A DNA stretch of 64,000 nucleotides from Bacteroidaceae bacterium HV4-6-C5C (GCA_007896885.1 VOIU01000011.1:1-64000), one strand, 5' to 3'; positions 46,298 through 56,153 are shown, counted from the stretch's first letter. The notes: a model not told the origin generated them from the sequence alone. A program made the numbers and translations.

Positions 46298-47647
46298 ATG
46301 ATGGATTGGAATACACTTATATCAGCCAAACGATTTGGTTTGGAGGAATTTCATGAGAAGCGTCAGGAAAATCGTTCCGAATTCCAACGCGATTATGACC
46401 GTCTAATCTTTTCTGCACCTTTTCGCCGCCTACAGAATAAAACGCAGGTCTTTCCGCTTCCGGGGAGTATCTTCGTACACAACCGACTTACGCATAGTTT
46501 GGAAGTATCATGCGTAGGGCGATCGCTGGGGAATGATGTAGCAAAAGTACTCCTTGAACGACACCCTCACTTACATAACTCATTTATTGGTGAAATAGGT
46601 TCTATCGTTTCTGCTGCTTGTCTGGCACACGACTTGGGAAATCCGCCTTTCGGGCACTCAGGTGAACGGGCTATTTCCACTTTCTTTTCGGAAGGAAAGG
46701 GACTGGCTCTTAAAGAAAAGCAACCGAATGGAGAGCAGTTAAGCCCAACACAATGGGATGACCTCACTCATTTCGAAGGAAATGCAAATGCATTCCGTCT
46801 GCTTACCCATCAATTCGAAGGTCGTCGTAAAGGAGGATTCGTCCTAACTTACTCAACTCTTGCAAGTATCGTAAAATATCCCTTTTCATCGAGCCTTGCC
46901 GGTAATAAATCGAAGTTCGGATTCTTCACCTCTGAAGAAGGTAGCTTTCGAAAGATAGCAGAAGAACTGGGCATGATTCAATTAAATGAAGATCCATTGA
47001 AATACGCCCGTCATCCTTTGGTCTATCTGGTTGAAGCGGCAGATGATATCTGTTATCAAATGATGGATATAGAAGATGCCCATAAACTGAAGATACTTAC
47101 AACAGAAGAAACTAAGGAATTACTATTAAACTATTTCGACGAGTCGCACAAAGAACATATCCGACGAACATTCGGCATTGTGAGTGACACCAACGAGCAA
47201 ATCGCCTATCTCCGCTCCTCTGTCATCGGACTATTGATTAAAGAATGCACTGCATCTTTTCTCGAGAATGAAGCCAGTATCTTAGAGGGGAATTACAAAG
47301 GTAGCTTAATCGACAATATATCAGATAATCCTGCAAAAGCATATAGGACATGCGCTGCGGCATCAATTGATAAAATTTATCGTTCACGTGACGTATTGGA
47401 TATTGAGTTGGCCGGCTTTCGCATTATCAGCACCTTATTAGAACTGATGATTAATGCAGTCAGTTCACCCGAAAAAGCATATTCGCGCCTACTCATCAAC
47501 CGGGTATCAGGTCAATATAATATAAAAGCGCCTGTACTCTACGAACGAATACAGGCGGTATTGGATTATGTCTCCGGAATGACAGATGTTTTTGCATTAG
47601 ATTTATATCGCAAGATTAACGGCAACAGTCTACCGGAAATCAGCTAG
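46298..47647 (+). CDS. dgt: Deoxyguanosinetriphosphate triphosphohydrolase (dGTPase)
   Basis: An HD-domain enzyme converting dGTP to deoxyguanosine and tripolyphosphate. Start at 46298 (MMDWNTLISAKRFG) or the next codon; residues upstream of that are not family-like. The motifs are RLQNKTQVFPL, RLTHSLEVSCVGRSLG (H), and CLAHDLGNPPFGHSGE (HD), with VEAADDICYQMMDIEDAHK giving the last Asp of the metal site. About 450 residues is normal for the Bacteroidetes type. It is divergent from dut. Confidence 0.92.
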   Translation: MMDWNTLISAKRFGLEEFHEKRQENRSEFQRDYDRLIFSAPFRRLQNKTQVFPLPGSIFVHNRLTHSLEVSCVGRSLGNDVAKVLLERHPHLHNSFIGEIGSIVSAACLAHDLGNPPFGHSGERAISTFFSEGKGLALKEKQPNGEQLSPTQWDDLTHFEGNANAFRLLTHQFEGRRKGGFVLTYSTLASIVKYPFSSSLAGNKSKFGFFTSEEGSFRKIAEELGMIQLNEDPLKYARHPLVYLVEAADDICYQMMDIEDAHKLKILTTEETKELLLNYFDESHKEHIRRTFGIVSDTNEQIAYLRSSVIGLLIKECTASFLENEASILEGNYKGSLIDNISDNPAKAYRTCAAASIDKIYRSRDVLDIELAGFRIISTLLELMINAVSSPEKAYSRLLINRVSGQYNIKAPVLYERIQAVLDYVSGMTDVFALDLYRKINGNSLPEIS

Positions 47648-47696
47648 TAATAAGTATATTAAACCTTAGGAGCTAGCGATATTTTTTTTAATCTAA

Positions 47697-48689
47697 TCAA
47701 TTCTTTTTAGTGGTATAGAAGACTTTGTTAGCACCTGAAGTCAGCTTACAAGCATCAGGCTCGCTTTCAATAAAAGATTGAATATGACGAACCCGTTTCT
47801 CTGCAAGGATCTCGTCAACAGCAATTAGAATTCCTGTCTCCTCCACATCGCCAAAACCATAGTTTATGGCAGTGCCAAACATACGCATTGTGGGGCTTAA
47901 TCCCATATACGCATTTACTAAAGGAGGAATATTATAACCTAATTTGCGCACTTCCGTATTCAATATTTTATAATCATCTTTAAAGGTGTCTTTACAGAAC
48001 AAAGCAGCCAGCTCCTTCTCGTCCGATTCAAGAATTAGAGGCTTCATTGGGGTTATTAAATTATCCTTATCACCGAAATGCTTTTTCAGGAAATAAAGAA
48101 TCATATCTCGTCCTTGGCGATGATAAGTGGGATACATCGTTACTTTGCCAAAGAAATACTTCACATCAGGCATTATCACTGTTAACGCTCCCAAGCCATC
48201 CCATAAATTATCCAATGCAAACAATCCCTTACTCCCGGCACGAGTTGACTGATACTCCAAAGTGACGAAAGACCGTCCGAGTTCTATTGTCTTGGGAAGA
48301 TACTCCTTTATAAACTTTTCCGAGAAGTTAAACATGTGTGATGTGGCAAGAACCGGTGCTCCGTGCCCATCTATTTCGACGTCCGTACCTAAAATATAAC
48401 GATAGCCACCCAATATCTCTTCAGCTTCAGGGTTCCATACAATGAGTTGCTTGTACGGATGAGCCATCGTATCATACTCATCAAGATCCATTGATTTTCC
48501 GGTACCTCCGCCTGCAGCTCTAAATGCAATTTCGCGTAGGCGTCCTATCTCTCTCATTATATTGGGCGAGTCCTGTGCGGTAATAATATAGATTTTATTA
48601 TGGCTTTTATTTGTCATTCGTAAGCGCTTGTCCTCTGTAAGTTCCGCCTTCAACAATTCTTTGCTTACCGCTTCAATAATCTCTTCCAT
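47697..48689 (-). CDS. glsB: GlsB-like N-acyltransferase of glycine lipid synthesis
   Basis: Expected to transfer a 3-hydroxy fatty acyl group from acyl carrier protein to the amino group of glycine, the first step to glycine lipids and related lipoaminoacids. The sequence is of the hemolysin/OlsB-type GNAT group: REIAFRAAGGGTGKSMDLDE, YKQLIVWNPEAEEILGGYRY, TIELGRSFVTLEYQSTRAGS and KVTMYPTYHRQGRDMILYFL. At 330 residues, with no signal peptide, it is cytoplasmic and probably membrane associated. Its start lies 5 bp after the glsA stop on the same strand, matching the paired arrangement known in Bacteroides thetaiotaomicron. Confidence 0.85.
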   Translation of the reverse strand: MEEIIEAVSKELLKAELTEDKRLRMTNKSHNKIYIITAQDSPNIMREIGRLREIAFRAAGGGTGKSMDLDEYDTMAHPYKQLIVWNPEAEEILGGYRYILGTDVEIDGHGAPVLATSHMFNFSEKFIKEYLPKTIELGRSFVTLEYQSTRAGSKGLFALDNLWDGLGALTVIMPDVKYFFGKVTMYPTYHRQGRDMILYFLKKHFGDKDNLITPMKPLILESDEKELAALFCKDTFKDDYKILNTEVRKLGYNIPPLVNAYMGLSPTMRMFGTAINYGFGDVEETGILIAVDEILAEKRVRHIQSFIESEPDACKLTSGANKVFYTTKKN

Positions 48690-48694
48690 ATTTC

Positions 48695-49534
48695 TCAGTT
48701 AGTAATTATCTTCGTTCCTAATTTATATACAATCTCCTTCACATAAGCCGCCCATTGCGCAGGTGTTTTAGTGTGATCAAAGGTCTCCCAAGGTATGGGC
48801 TTACCAATAGTTACAGTAAATGTCTTATGTTTATTCTTAAACATCTCATCCGCAAGATAAAGCATGGCAATATTGATTTTAATACCTAATGCTTTAGAAA
48901 TATTTGCAAGGTTATAAAAAAAATTAGAGTTTTTCCCCTCAAAGTAAATAGGAACAACATCACGATGTGACTGCACACTCTTTACAATAAATGTTTTCTT
49001 CCAGTCCAAATCGCGAATAACCCCGTTTTGTCTACGAGAACACAATCCTGCCGGAAACATAATCAGCTGATCATCCGAAGCAAAACCGGCTTCAACCATC
49101 CTTGGAAAATCTTTTGCTTGTTTTCCTGTCTTATTTATAGGGATGCAAAGCGGAGCCAAACCAGACAAATTCATCAGTAAGTCATTCACCATGTATTTCA
49201 CCTTTCCGTCATAGAAACGCCCTAATACATATCCTAAGGCCAAGCCGTCTTGTCCGCCTAAAGGATGATTCGAGACGAAAGTATACAATCCTTCACGAGG
49301 CAGGTTTTCTTCCCCCTTTACTTCTATTTTAGCATCTAAGAATTCTAAAGCTGCTTTTAAAAAATCGACTCCGATCTGGCCTTCCGACTGGTGAAGAAAA
49401 GTATTTAGTTCGTCTTGATGAACTATCTTCTTTAAATAAGACACGACAAACTTAGGGATATATTTATAATGCTTCGGGGCTTTCTCCCGAAGGACTTTAT
49501 CGATATCAATCTGCTTAAATAAATCGTCGCCCAT
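48695..49534 (-). CDS. glsA: GlsA-like O-acyltransferase of glycine lipid synthesis
   Basis: A PlsC-family (1-acylglycerol-3-phosphate acyltransferase-like) enzyme expected to add the second acyl chain to the hydroxyl of N-acyl-glycine. The catalytic His-Asp motif is NHPLGGQDGLALG, with five residues between His and Asp rather than the four of E. coli PlsC. Other blocks are LIMFPAGLCSRRQNG and PIYFEGKNSNFFYNL. At 279 residues, it is the first gene of the glsA-glsB operon, with a promoter -7 box at 49561-49568. The assignment rests on the pairing with glsB as much as on sequence. Confidence 0.85.
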   Translation of the reverse strand: MGDDLFKQIDIDKVLREKAPKHYKYIPKFVVSYLKKIVHQDELNTFLHQSEGQIGVDFLKAALEFLDAKIEVKGEENLPREGLYTFVSNHPLGGQDGLALGYVLGRFYDGKVKYMVNDLLMNLSGLAPLCIPINKTGKQAKDFPRMVEAGFASDDQLIMFPAGLCSRRQNGVIRDLDWKKTFIVKSVQSHRDVVPIYFEGKNSNFFYNLANISKALGIKINIAMLYLADEMFKNKHKTFTVTIGKPIPWETFDHTKTPAQWAAYVKEIVYKLGTKIITN

Positions 49535-49560
49535 TCTTTTTTTAAAAGAAAATGTTTGCG

Positions 49561-49568
49561 CAAATTTA
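49561..49568 (-). promoter_or_regulatory. -7 box for the glsA-glsB operon (TAAATTTG)
   Basis: An exact TAnnTTTG match on the minus strand, 26 bp before the glsA ATG. Confidence 0.5.
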
Positions 49569-49768
49569 ACGCATCTTTTTAATTATGCGCAATAAAAAGA
49601 TTAAAAACTACGCCTAAAAACCATCAAAAAGCACCTGTATTCTGTTATTTGGCAGTTTATCCCCTAAAGAATGACTAAATTCCCCCCGTTCTATTTGTAA
49701 CCATTGCCTAACATTGCAACAACAAAAACAGAACAAAACGAATAATTTAAAGAAAGGGAGATAAAATT

Positions 49769-50272
49769 ATGAACAGCATTACTTTTCAAAAAGACCTGCT
49801 TAAAGTACAAGATGATTTATTACGTTTTGCATATAAGCTGACCTCCAACCGTGAAGAAGCGAATGACTTGCTTCAGGAAACCTCTTTAAAAGCCTTGGAT
49901 AATGAAGAAAAATACGCTCCGGACACCAACTTTAAAGGATGGATGTATACCATTATGCGTAATATCTTTATCAACAATTATAGGAAAATGGTACGCGACC
50001 AAACTTTCGTAGACCAAACCGAGAACCTTTACCATCTGAACTTACCTCAGGATTCGGGGTTCGAGAGTACAGAAAGCGCTTACGACTTAAAAGAGATGCA
50101 TCGAATAGTAAATAGATTGCCAAAAGAGTATAAAGTACCTTTTTCTATGCATGTTTCCGGTTTCAAATATCGTGAAATAGCCGAGAAACTAGGTCTTCCA
50201 TTAGGCACCGTAAAGAGTCGCATCTTCTTTACCCGTCAAAAGCTACAACAAGAACTGAAAGATTTTGTTTAA
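49769..50272 (+). CDS. ECF-type RNA polymerase sigma factor
   Basis: A 167-residue sigma-70 family extracytoplasmic-function factor. Region 2 is at about residues 10-80 (LLRFAYKLTSNREEANDLLQ, TNFKGWMYTIMRNIFINNYR). Region 4 is at about 110-160 (IVNRLPKEYKVPFSMHVSGF, YREIAEKLGLPLGTVKSRIF) with a clear helix-turn-helix. There is no adjacent anti-sigma gene: upstream is the divergent glsA and downstream, after a strong terminator, mraZ. Its target genes cannot be told from the sequence. The position between glycine-lipid and cell-wall genes hints at envelope-stress control. Confidence 0.9.
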   Translation: MNSITFQKDLLKVQDDLLRFAYKLTSNREEANDLLQETSLKALDNEEKYAPDTNFKGWMYTIMRNIFINNYRKMVRDQTFVDQTENLYHLNLPQDSGFESTESAYDLKEMHRIVNRLPKEYKVPFSMHVSGFKYREIAEKLGLPLGTVKSRIFFTRQKLQQELKDFV

Positions 50273-50311
50273 TTTCCGCATTATATAAAAAACCACATCG
50301 GATTTAACGGT

Positions 50312-50350
50312 AGGGAGAAGTAGACAATATTATCTATTTCTCCCTTTTTT
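50312..50350 (+). terminator. Rho-independent terminator after the ECF sigma gene
   Basis: The stem agggagaagtaga / tctatttctccct (13 pairs including one G-U) has an 8-nt loop and is followed directly by a run of six T. It separates the sigma gene from the dcw cluster. The rest of the 309-bp gap holds only the mraZ promoter region. Confidence 0.88.
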
Positions 50351-50526
50351 ATGCTTTCAGACGAAATTGCAAGAATAGGGTAATCCCATATTCAAGCATA
50401 TATCAGACTTCTATTTCAGAGCTAAACTCCCAGTTCTTAATAGCCTTAAAAGCTCGTTCATTATCAACAAAATAACATATGAACAGGGTGTTGAAAACTT
50501 CTAAAAAATATTTTCGATTATTATTG

Positions 50527-50541
50527 TGGGGAATTGTGGGG
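50527..50541 (+). promoter_or_regulatory. Probable MraZ operator (TGGGG-N5-TGGGG)
   Basis: Two direct TGGGG repeats separated by exactly five bases (aattg) lie 41 bp before mraZ. In E. coli MraZ binds TGGGN repeats with five-base spacers upstream of its own operon, so autoregulation of the dcw cluster is inferred. Confidence 0.65.
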
Positions 50542-50581
50542 AAATATGTATTTTTACCGTCGCTTAATACATTAAGGTGAG

Positions 50582-51055
50582 ATGTTACGTTTTCTAGGCA
50601 ATATTGAAGCTAAAACAGACTCAAAGGGTCGTGTTTTTATTCCGGCAAACTTCCGGAAACAGCTACAAGCTGCTTCTGAGGAAAAGCTCGTTTTGCGCAA
50701 AGATGTATTTCAAAGCTGCCTAATCCTTTACCCTGAAAGCATCTGGTTTAAAACTCAAGACCAGCTTCGCCGTACACTAAACCAATGGAACCCTAAGCAT
50801 CAGGCTGTTTTCAGGCAATTCGTTAGTGATGCCGAAATCATGATACCTGACGGAAACGGTAGAATACTAATACCTAAACGCTATTTGCAAATGGCAGGTA
50901 TTCAAAATGATGTGCGTTTTATTGGAATGGACAACACCATAGAGATTTGGGCAAAAGAGAAAACAGAAGCCCCCTTTATGGATTCACAAGAGTTCAGTGA
51001 AGCTCTTCAAGAAGCCTTGAATAACATTCCTGAAGGGGAGGAAAAAAGCGAATAA
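50582..51055 (+). CDS. mraZ: Transcriptional regulator MraZ
   Basis: First gene of the dcw cluster. A 157-residue protein with two SpoVT/AbrB-like repeats: residues about 4-50 (FLGNIEAKTDSKGRVFIPAN, FRKQLQ) and about 80-125 (DAEIMIPDGNGRILIPKRYL, QMAGIQNDVRFIG), each with the D-x-(K/N)-GR-(V/I) core. MraZ forms a ring and represses its own operon through TGGGN repeats, two of which lie just upstream. The next gene, rsmH, begins 34 bp after its stop. Confidence 0.95.
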   Translation: MLRFLGNIEAKTDSKGRVFIPANFRKQLQAASEEKLVLRKDVFQSCLILYPESIWFKTQDQLRRTLNQWNPKHQAVFRQFVSDAEIMIPDGNGRILIPKRYLQMAGIQNDVRFIGMDNTIEIWAKEKTEAPFMDSQEFSEALQEALNNIPEGEEKSE

Positions 51056-51089
51056 ATTAATAAAGTATTGATTAAAACCATAAACGAAA

Positions 51090-52007
51090 GTGGCAGAGAA
51101 TAATGAGCCTATATATCACGTCCCGGTACTGCTGAAACCCAGTGTAGACGGCATGAGCATTCATCCGGATGGAACTTATGTGGATGTTACTTTCGGTGGC
51201 GGTGGTCATTCACGTGAAATTCTCTCCCGCCTAGGCAAAAAAGGCATTTTACTGGGATTTGATCAAGACGAAGATGCTGAACGGAATATTGTGGACAATC
51301 CACAATTCATATTTGTGCGAAGTAACTTCCGCTATTTACATAATTTTCTTCGATACCACAATATCGACCAAATTGATGCAATACTGGCTGATCTGGGTGT
51401 CTCTTCCCATCACTTCGATGATAGTGAAAGAGGTTTTTCATTTCGCTTCGAAGGAAATCTGGACATGCGCATGAACAAGCGTGCCGGGATGACAGCTGCA
51501 GATGTTATCAACACCTATGATGAAGAGCGATTAGCTAATCTTTTTTATCTTTATGGCGAGTTGAAAAATAGCCGAAAGCTCGCTTCAACAATAGTAAAAG
51601 CAAGGAATGAGCGCAAGATCATTACAATTAACGACCTTTTGGATATCATAAAACCGTTATTTGGGCGGGAAAGGGAGAAGAAAGAGCTTGCAAAAGTTTT
51701 TCAATCACTACGTATTGAGGTCAATCAGGAAATGGAAGCTTTAAAAGAGATGCTATATGCAGCAACCGAAGCTTTAAAACCGGGAGGCAGACTCGTTGTG
51801 ATCACCTATCATTCTTTGGAAGATAGAATGGTGAAAAACATTATCAAGACGGGAAATGTCGAAGGAAAAGCAGAGAAAGACTTTTTTGGCAATCTACAGA
51901 CGCCATTCCGACAAGTAAACAATAAAGTGATTGTGCCTGATGAAACAGAGCTAGCTCAAAATCCCCGTTCCAGAAGTGCAAAATTAAGAATCGCTGAAAA
52001 AATATAG
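51090..52007 (+). CDS. rsmH: 16S rRNA (cytosine1402-N4)-methyltransferase
   Basis: Methylates N4 of C1402 in the ribosomal P site. The GTG start at 51090 gives MAENNEPIYHVPVLLKPSVD, the normal family N-terminus. SAM motif I is DVTFGGGGHSREIL; further conserved blocks are LGFDQDEDAERN, ADLGVSSHHFDDSERGFSFR, NKRAGMTAADVIN and the C-terminal VITYHSLEDRMVKN. 305 residues is standard. It sits in its usual place after mraZ. Confidence 0.96.
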   Translation: MAENNEPIYHVPVLLKPSVDGMSIHPDGTYVDVTFGGGGHSREILSRLGKKGILLGFDQDEDAERNIVDNPQFIFVRSNFRYLHNFLRYHNIDQIDAILADLGVSSHHFDDSERGFSFRFEGNLDMRMNKRAGMTAADVINTYDEERLANLFYLYGELKNSRKLASTIVKARNERKIITINDLLDIIKPLFGREREKKELAKVFQSLRIEVNQEMEALKEMLYAATEALKPGGRLVVITYHSLEDRMVKNIIKTGNVEGKAEKDFFGNLQTPFRQVNNKVIVPDETELAQNPRSRSAKLRIAEKI

Positions 52008-52057
52008 TAAGTTCAATACTGTCTGTATAAAGAATAGAGATTAACATAAAGTGATCT

Positions 52058-52423
52058 ATGGCTGAATCGGAGAACTTAATTAACGAAAATAAAACGGAGA
52101 AAGTAAAGAAACACACTTCTCTGAAGAATATAATAGGTGGCGATATCTTGGCGACAGACTTTTTCCGGCGCCAGACTAAGCTAATAGTACTTTTAATGGT
52201 ACTTATTCTATTTTATATTCACAACAGATATGCCTGTCAACAACAACTCATCGAGCTGGATAAATTAAAAAAAGAGTTGATTGACATAAAGTACGACGCC
52301 TTAACGCGTAGTTCTGAATTAATGGAACGAAGCAGGCAATCACGGATAGAAGATTATATCACTTCAAAAGAGAGTGATCTGCAAACATCTACAAATCCGC
52401 CGTACCTCATAAAAAGAGATTAG
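52058..52423 (+). CDS. ftsL: FtsL-like divisome protein
   Basis: A small bitopic membrane protein: about 45 polar cytoplasmic residues, one transmembrane helix (LIVLLMVLILFYIHNRYAC), then a coiled-coil periplasmic segment (QQQLIELDKLKKELIDIKYD) of about 50 residues. The sequence itself is weakly conserved, as always for FtsL; the call rests on topology and on position between rsmH and ftsI. It would bridge FtsQ/FtsB-type partners to FtsW-FtsI and stimulate septal peptidoglycan synthesis. 121 residues fits Bacteroidetes members. Confidence 0.85.
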   Translation: MAESENLINENKTEKVKKHTSLKNIIGGDILATDFFRRQTKLIVLLMVLILFYIHNRYACQQQLIELDKLKKELIDIKYDALTRSSELMERSRQSRIEDYITSKESDLQTSTNPPYLIKRD

Positions 52424-52459
52424 AATAGAAATACAAAAATATAAAACCAATAAAAGACT

Positions 52460-54586
52460 TTGGCTGTAAATAAAAAAAATATAATGACTCGCTATTTCTT
52501 CGTAGTTCTCATAATGGGACTCGCAGGGGTAGCTATCGTTGTAAAAGCTGCGATGACCATGTTTGCCGAAAGAGAATACTGGCAAGATGTAGCTGAACGC
52601 TTCGTCAAAGAGAATGTAGTGGTAAGACCAAACCGCGGCAATATATTATCGGCTGATGGCAGATTGATGGCCAGTTCTTTACCGGAATACCGGATTTACA
52701 TGGATTTCAAGGCAGGCGGTGAAGTAAAAGACACGATGCTTGTTCACCACATGAAAGAGATTAGCGAAGGATTACATAAAATCTTTCCCGACAAAAGTGC
52801 GTATGAATTCAAAACCCATTTAATGAAAGGAAGAAGAAGTGGTAGCCGAAACTACTTAATCTATCCAAAACGCATCTCATATATCCAATATAAAGAAGTC
52901 AAAAGATTACCGGTATTCAACTTAAACAAGTATAAAGGAGGCTTTCACGAACAAGTTTATAATCAGCGCAAAAAGCCATTTGGTTCATTAGCTGCACGAA
53001 CCTTGGGAGATCTATATGCCGATACTGCCCAGGGAGCAAAAAATGGTATTGAGTTGGCTTTTGATAGCATTCTTAAAGGGCAGAACGGTGTAACACACCG
53101 CCAAAAAGTAATGAATAAGTACTTAAATATAATAGATATTCCTCCTGTAGATGGTTATGATGTTGTTTCGACACTTGATGTGGGCATGCAGGACATCTGT
53201 GAGAAAGCATTAGTGGACAAGTTAAAAGAGATTGATGCAAGTGTCGGTGTTGTTGCGCTAATGGAAGTTGCTACGGGCGAGGTAAAAGCCATTGTAAACA
53301 TGACCAAAGCAAGTGACGGCAACTATTATGAGATGCGAAATAATGCCATCAGTGATATGATGGAACCGGGCTCAACCTTTAAAACAGCTTCCATTATGGT
53401 GGCACTGGAAGATGGGAAAATAACACCAAACACAGAAGTAGACACTGGAAATGGTGTGGTAATGATGCACGGACGTCAAATGAAAGATCATAACTGGCAC
53501 CGGGGCGGATACGGAAGACTTGATGTGACGCATATCTTGGAATATTCTTCAAATGTGGGGGTTTCAACACTTATCGATAGAAACTATGGAAACAACCCGC
53601 AAAAGTTTGTAGACGGATTGAAACGCATGAGCCTCGACAAGCCCCTTCATTTACAAATATCCGGCGAAGGAAAACCTAACATAAAAGGCCCCAAAGAGAG
53701 GTATTTTGCAAAAACAACTCTGCCATGGATGAGTATAGGGTATGAAACACAAGTGCCTCCTCTCAATATTCTGACTTTTTATAATGCTATAGCTAATAAC
53801 GGCACAATGGTTCGTCCGAAATTTGTAAAAGCTGTTATAAAGGATGGAAAAGCCATACAAGAGTATCCGACAGAAGTTATCAACTCTAAAATATGCTCGG
53901 ACAAGACATTAAAAGAGATACGGGAAATCCTCGGAAAAGTCGTTTCGGAAGGTCTGGCTAAACCTGCAGGAAATAAACAGTTTGCTGTTGCCGGAAAAAC
54001 AGGTACGGCACAAATCTCCCAAGGTATAGCCGGCTATAAAACAGGAAAGGTTAGCTACCTAGTCAGCTTCTGCGGTTTCTTCCCGGCAGAATCGCCTAAA
54101 TACAGCTGTATAGTATCCATACAAAAACCGGGACTTCCTGCATCGGGAGGATTAATGGCAGGAAGCGTATTTGGTAAGATCGCCGAAAGAGTTTATGCAA
54201 AGAACCTAAGATTTGACATTCACAATGCGATTGACAGTGCCACAAACGTTATTCCGGCAGTGAAGGCGGGTGAAGTACACGATGCCCTTCGGGTATTAAA
54301 TGAATTAAAAGTACCTATACAACAACAATCGTTTCCCGGTTACGGAAGAGAACTGTGGGGACATACGCAATCATCACCCAGTGCCGTTATCCTTCAAAGC
54401 CAAACAGTAAACAGAACAACCGTACCTAGCGTTATAGGAATGGGTGCCAAAGATGCAGTTTATCTATTGGAAAGCAGAGGACTAAAGGTCAGATTAAGCG
54501 GAATAGGAAAAGTTACAAGCCAATCCATTGCGGAAGGCTATAGAATAGTAAGAGGGCAGACTATATCCTTAATACTAAAACAATGA
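52460..54586 (+). CDS. ftsI: Septal penicillin-binding protein (FtsI/PBP3) with PASTA domain
   Basis: A transpeptidase cross-linking septal peptidoglycan. The TTG start at 52460 gives MAVNKKNIMTRYFFVVLIMG; the only nearby alternative is the ATG at 52484. One N-terminal transmembrane helix (about 10-30) is followed by the dimerisation/pedestal domain and the transpeptidase domain with SxxK at Ser305-Lys308 (PGSTFKTA), SxN at Ser363-Asn365 (EYSSNVGVS) and KTG near 513 (AGKTGTAQ). A C-terminal PASTA domain (about 650-708, VPSVIGMGAKDAVYLLESRG) is added, as seen in Bacteroidetes homologues. 708 residues. Second step of the division module after ftsL. Confidence 0.95.
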   Translation: MAVNKKNIMTRYFFVVLIMGLAGVAIVVKAAMTMFAEREYWQDVAERFVKENVVVRPNRGNILSADGRLMASSLPEYRIYMDFKAGGEVKDTMLVHHMKEISEGLHKIFPDKSAYEFKTHLMKGRRSGSRNYLIYPKRISYIQYKEVKRLPVFNLNKYKGGFHEQVYNQRKKPFGSLAARTLGDLYADTAQGAKNGIELAFDSILKGQNGVTHRQKVMNKYLNIIDIPPVDGYDVVSTLDVGMQDICEKALVDKLKEIDASVGVVALMEVATGEVKAIVNMTKASDGNYYEMRNNAISDMMEPGSTFKTASIMVALEDGKITPNTEVDTGNGVVMMHGRQMKDHNWHRGGYGRLDVTHILEYSSNVGVSTLIDRNYGNNPQKFVDGLKRMSLDKPLHLQISGEGKPNIKGPKERYFAKTTLPWMSIGYETQVPPLNILTFYNAIANNGTMVRPKFVKAVIKDGKAIQEYPTEVINSKICSDKTLKEIREILGKVVSEGLAKPAGNKQFAVAGKTGTAQISQGIAGYKTGKVSYLVSFCGFFPAESPKYSCIVSIQKPGLPASGGLMAGSVFGKIAERVYAKNLRFDIHNAIDSATNVIPAVKAGEVHDALRVLNELKVPIQQQSFPGYGRELWGHTQSSPSAVILQSQTVNRTTVPSVIGMGAKDAVYLLESRGLKVRLSGIGKVTSQSIAEGYRIVRGQTISLILKQ

Positions 54587-54635
54587 AATATGCATTGCTA
54601 CCAGTGCATCAATAATATATTAAATAAATTAAGGC

Positions 54636-56087
54636 ATGAAACTTAATGAACTACTAAAAACTATACAACCGATACAGGTTATCGGAGGTACCGAAACCGA
54701 GATAACAGGAGTTAACATTGACTCCAGACTGGTAAAGTCCGGTCATCTGTTCATGGCAATGTGCGGAACACAAGCGGACGGACACGCCTATATTACAGCT
54801 GCAATAGAAAAAGGAGCCGTAGCTATATTATGCCAAGAAATGCCCGTTGAATTAAATAAAAATATCACATATATACATGTAAAGGATAGCGAAGATGCTG
54901 TAGGAAAAGTCGCTACTCTATTCTACGGTGATCCAACTTCAAAATTAGAACTAGTAGGAGTAACCGGTACTAACGGAAAAACGACTATTGCAACTCTTTT
55001 ATACGACATCTTCCGCCACTTTGGATACAAGGTTGGACTGATTTCAACAGTATGCAATTACATTGATGGTGAAGCGTTTCCGACAGAGCATACAACTCCG
55101 GATCCCATCACACTGAATAGTCTCTTGGGGCAAATGGCTGACTCCGGATGTAAATATGCATTCATGGAGGTAAGCTCCCACTCGATCGCACAAAAGCGTA
55201 TCAGTGGCTTACATTTTGCAGGCGGAATATTCACCAACCTTACACGTGATCATTTAGATTATCATAAAACCGTAGAAAACTATCTAAAAGCTAAAAAGAA
55301 GTTTTTTGATGATATGCCTAAAAATGCTTTCAGTTTGACTAACTTGGATGACAAAAACGGTCTGGTAATGACTCAAAACACTAAATCCCATGTGCATACC
55401 TATTCTCTAAGAAGCCTCAGCGATTTTAAAGGCAGAATATTGGAATCTCATTTTGAAGGTATGCTACTGGATTTTAACAACCATGAGTTAGCTGTACATT
55501 TCATTGGACGATTTAATGCATCCAATTTACTTGCTGTGTTTGGAGCTGCAGTGCTACTGGGGAAAAAAGAAGAAGATGTGTTAGTCGCTTTAAGTACCTT
55601 ACATCCGGTAGCAGGACGGTTCGAAGCAATCCGCTCTCCTAAAGGTTTCACTGCAATTGTTGATTATGCCCACACTCCTGATGCATTGATTAATGTATTG
55701 AATGCTATTCACGGAGTGCTGGAAGGCAAAGGCAAAGTGATTACAGTTGTCGGCGCCGGAGGTAATAGAGATAAGGGGAAACGTCCCATCATGGCGAAAG
55801 AAGCGGCAAAAGGAAGCGATCGTGTGATTATTACATCCGATAACCCTCGTTTTGAAGAGCCGCAAGATATTATTGACGACATGCTCGCCGGGCTCGAGAA
55901 AGACGATATGCAAAAGACAATAAGTATAGTGGATAGACGCGAAGCAATAAAAACGGCATGCATGCTGGCTCAACCGGGAGATGTAATTCTCGTTGCCGGG
56001 AAAGGTCATGAAAACTATCAGGATATAAAAGGTGTGAAACATCATTTTGATGACAAAGAGATTATTAAAGAAGTGTTTAACGGTTAG
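54636..56087 (+). CDS. murE: UDP-MurNAc-tripeptide synthetase, meso-DAP type
   Basis: Adds the third stem-peptide residue in the cytoplasm. The ATP site is [16 protein letters not shown]. Other Mur ligase blocks: [56 protein letters not shown]. The DNPR motif is present ([11 protein letters not shown]), which marks the meso-diaminopimelate-adding enzymes rather than the lysine type. 483 residues is standard. Confidence 0.96.
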   Translation: MKLNELLKTIQPIQVIGGTETEITGVNIDSRLVKSGHLFMAMCGTQADGHAYITAAIEKGAVAILCQEMPVELNKNITYIHVKDSEDAVGKVATLFYGDPTSKLELVGVTGTNGKTTIATLLYDIFRHFGYKVGLISTVCNYIDGEAFPTEHTTPDPITLNSLLGQMADSGCKYAFMEVSSHSIAQKRISGLHFAGGIFTNLTRDHLDYHKTVENYLKAKKKFFDDMPKNAFSLTNLDDKNGLVMTQNTKSHVHTYSLRSLSDFKGRILESHFEGMLLDFNNHELAVHFIGRFNASNLLAVFGAAVLLGKKEEDVLVALSTLHPVAGRFEAIRSPKGFTAIVDYAHTPDALINVLNAIHGVLEGKGKVITVVGAGGNRDKGKRPIMAKEAAKGSDRVIITSDNPRFEEPQDIIDDMLAGLEKDDMQKTISIVDRREAIKTACMLAQPGDVILVAGKGHENYQDIKGVKHHFDDKEIIKEVFNG

Positions 56088-56153
56088 TCGTGAACGAAAA
56101 TAAAGGAGATAGAATTATTATTCGACAACCATTATAAACTAATCAATAACAGC

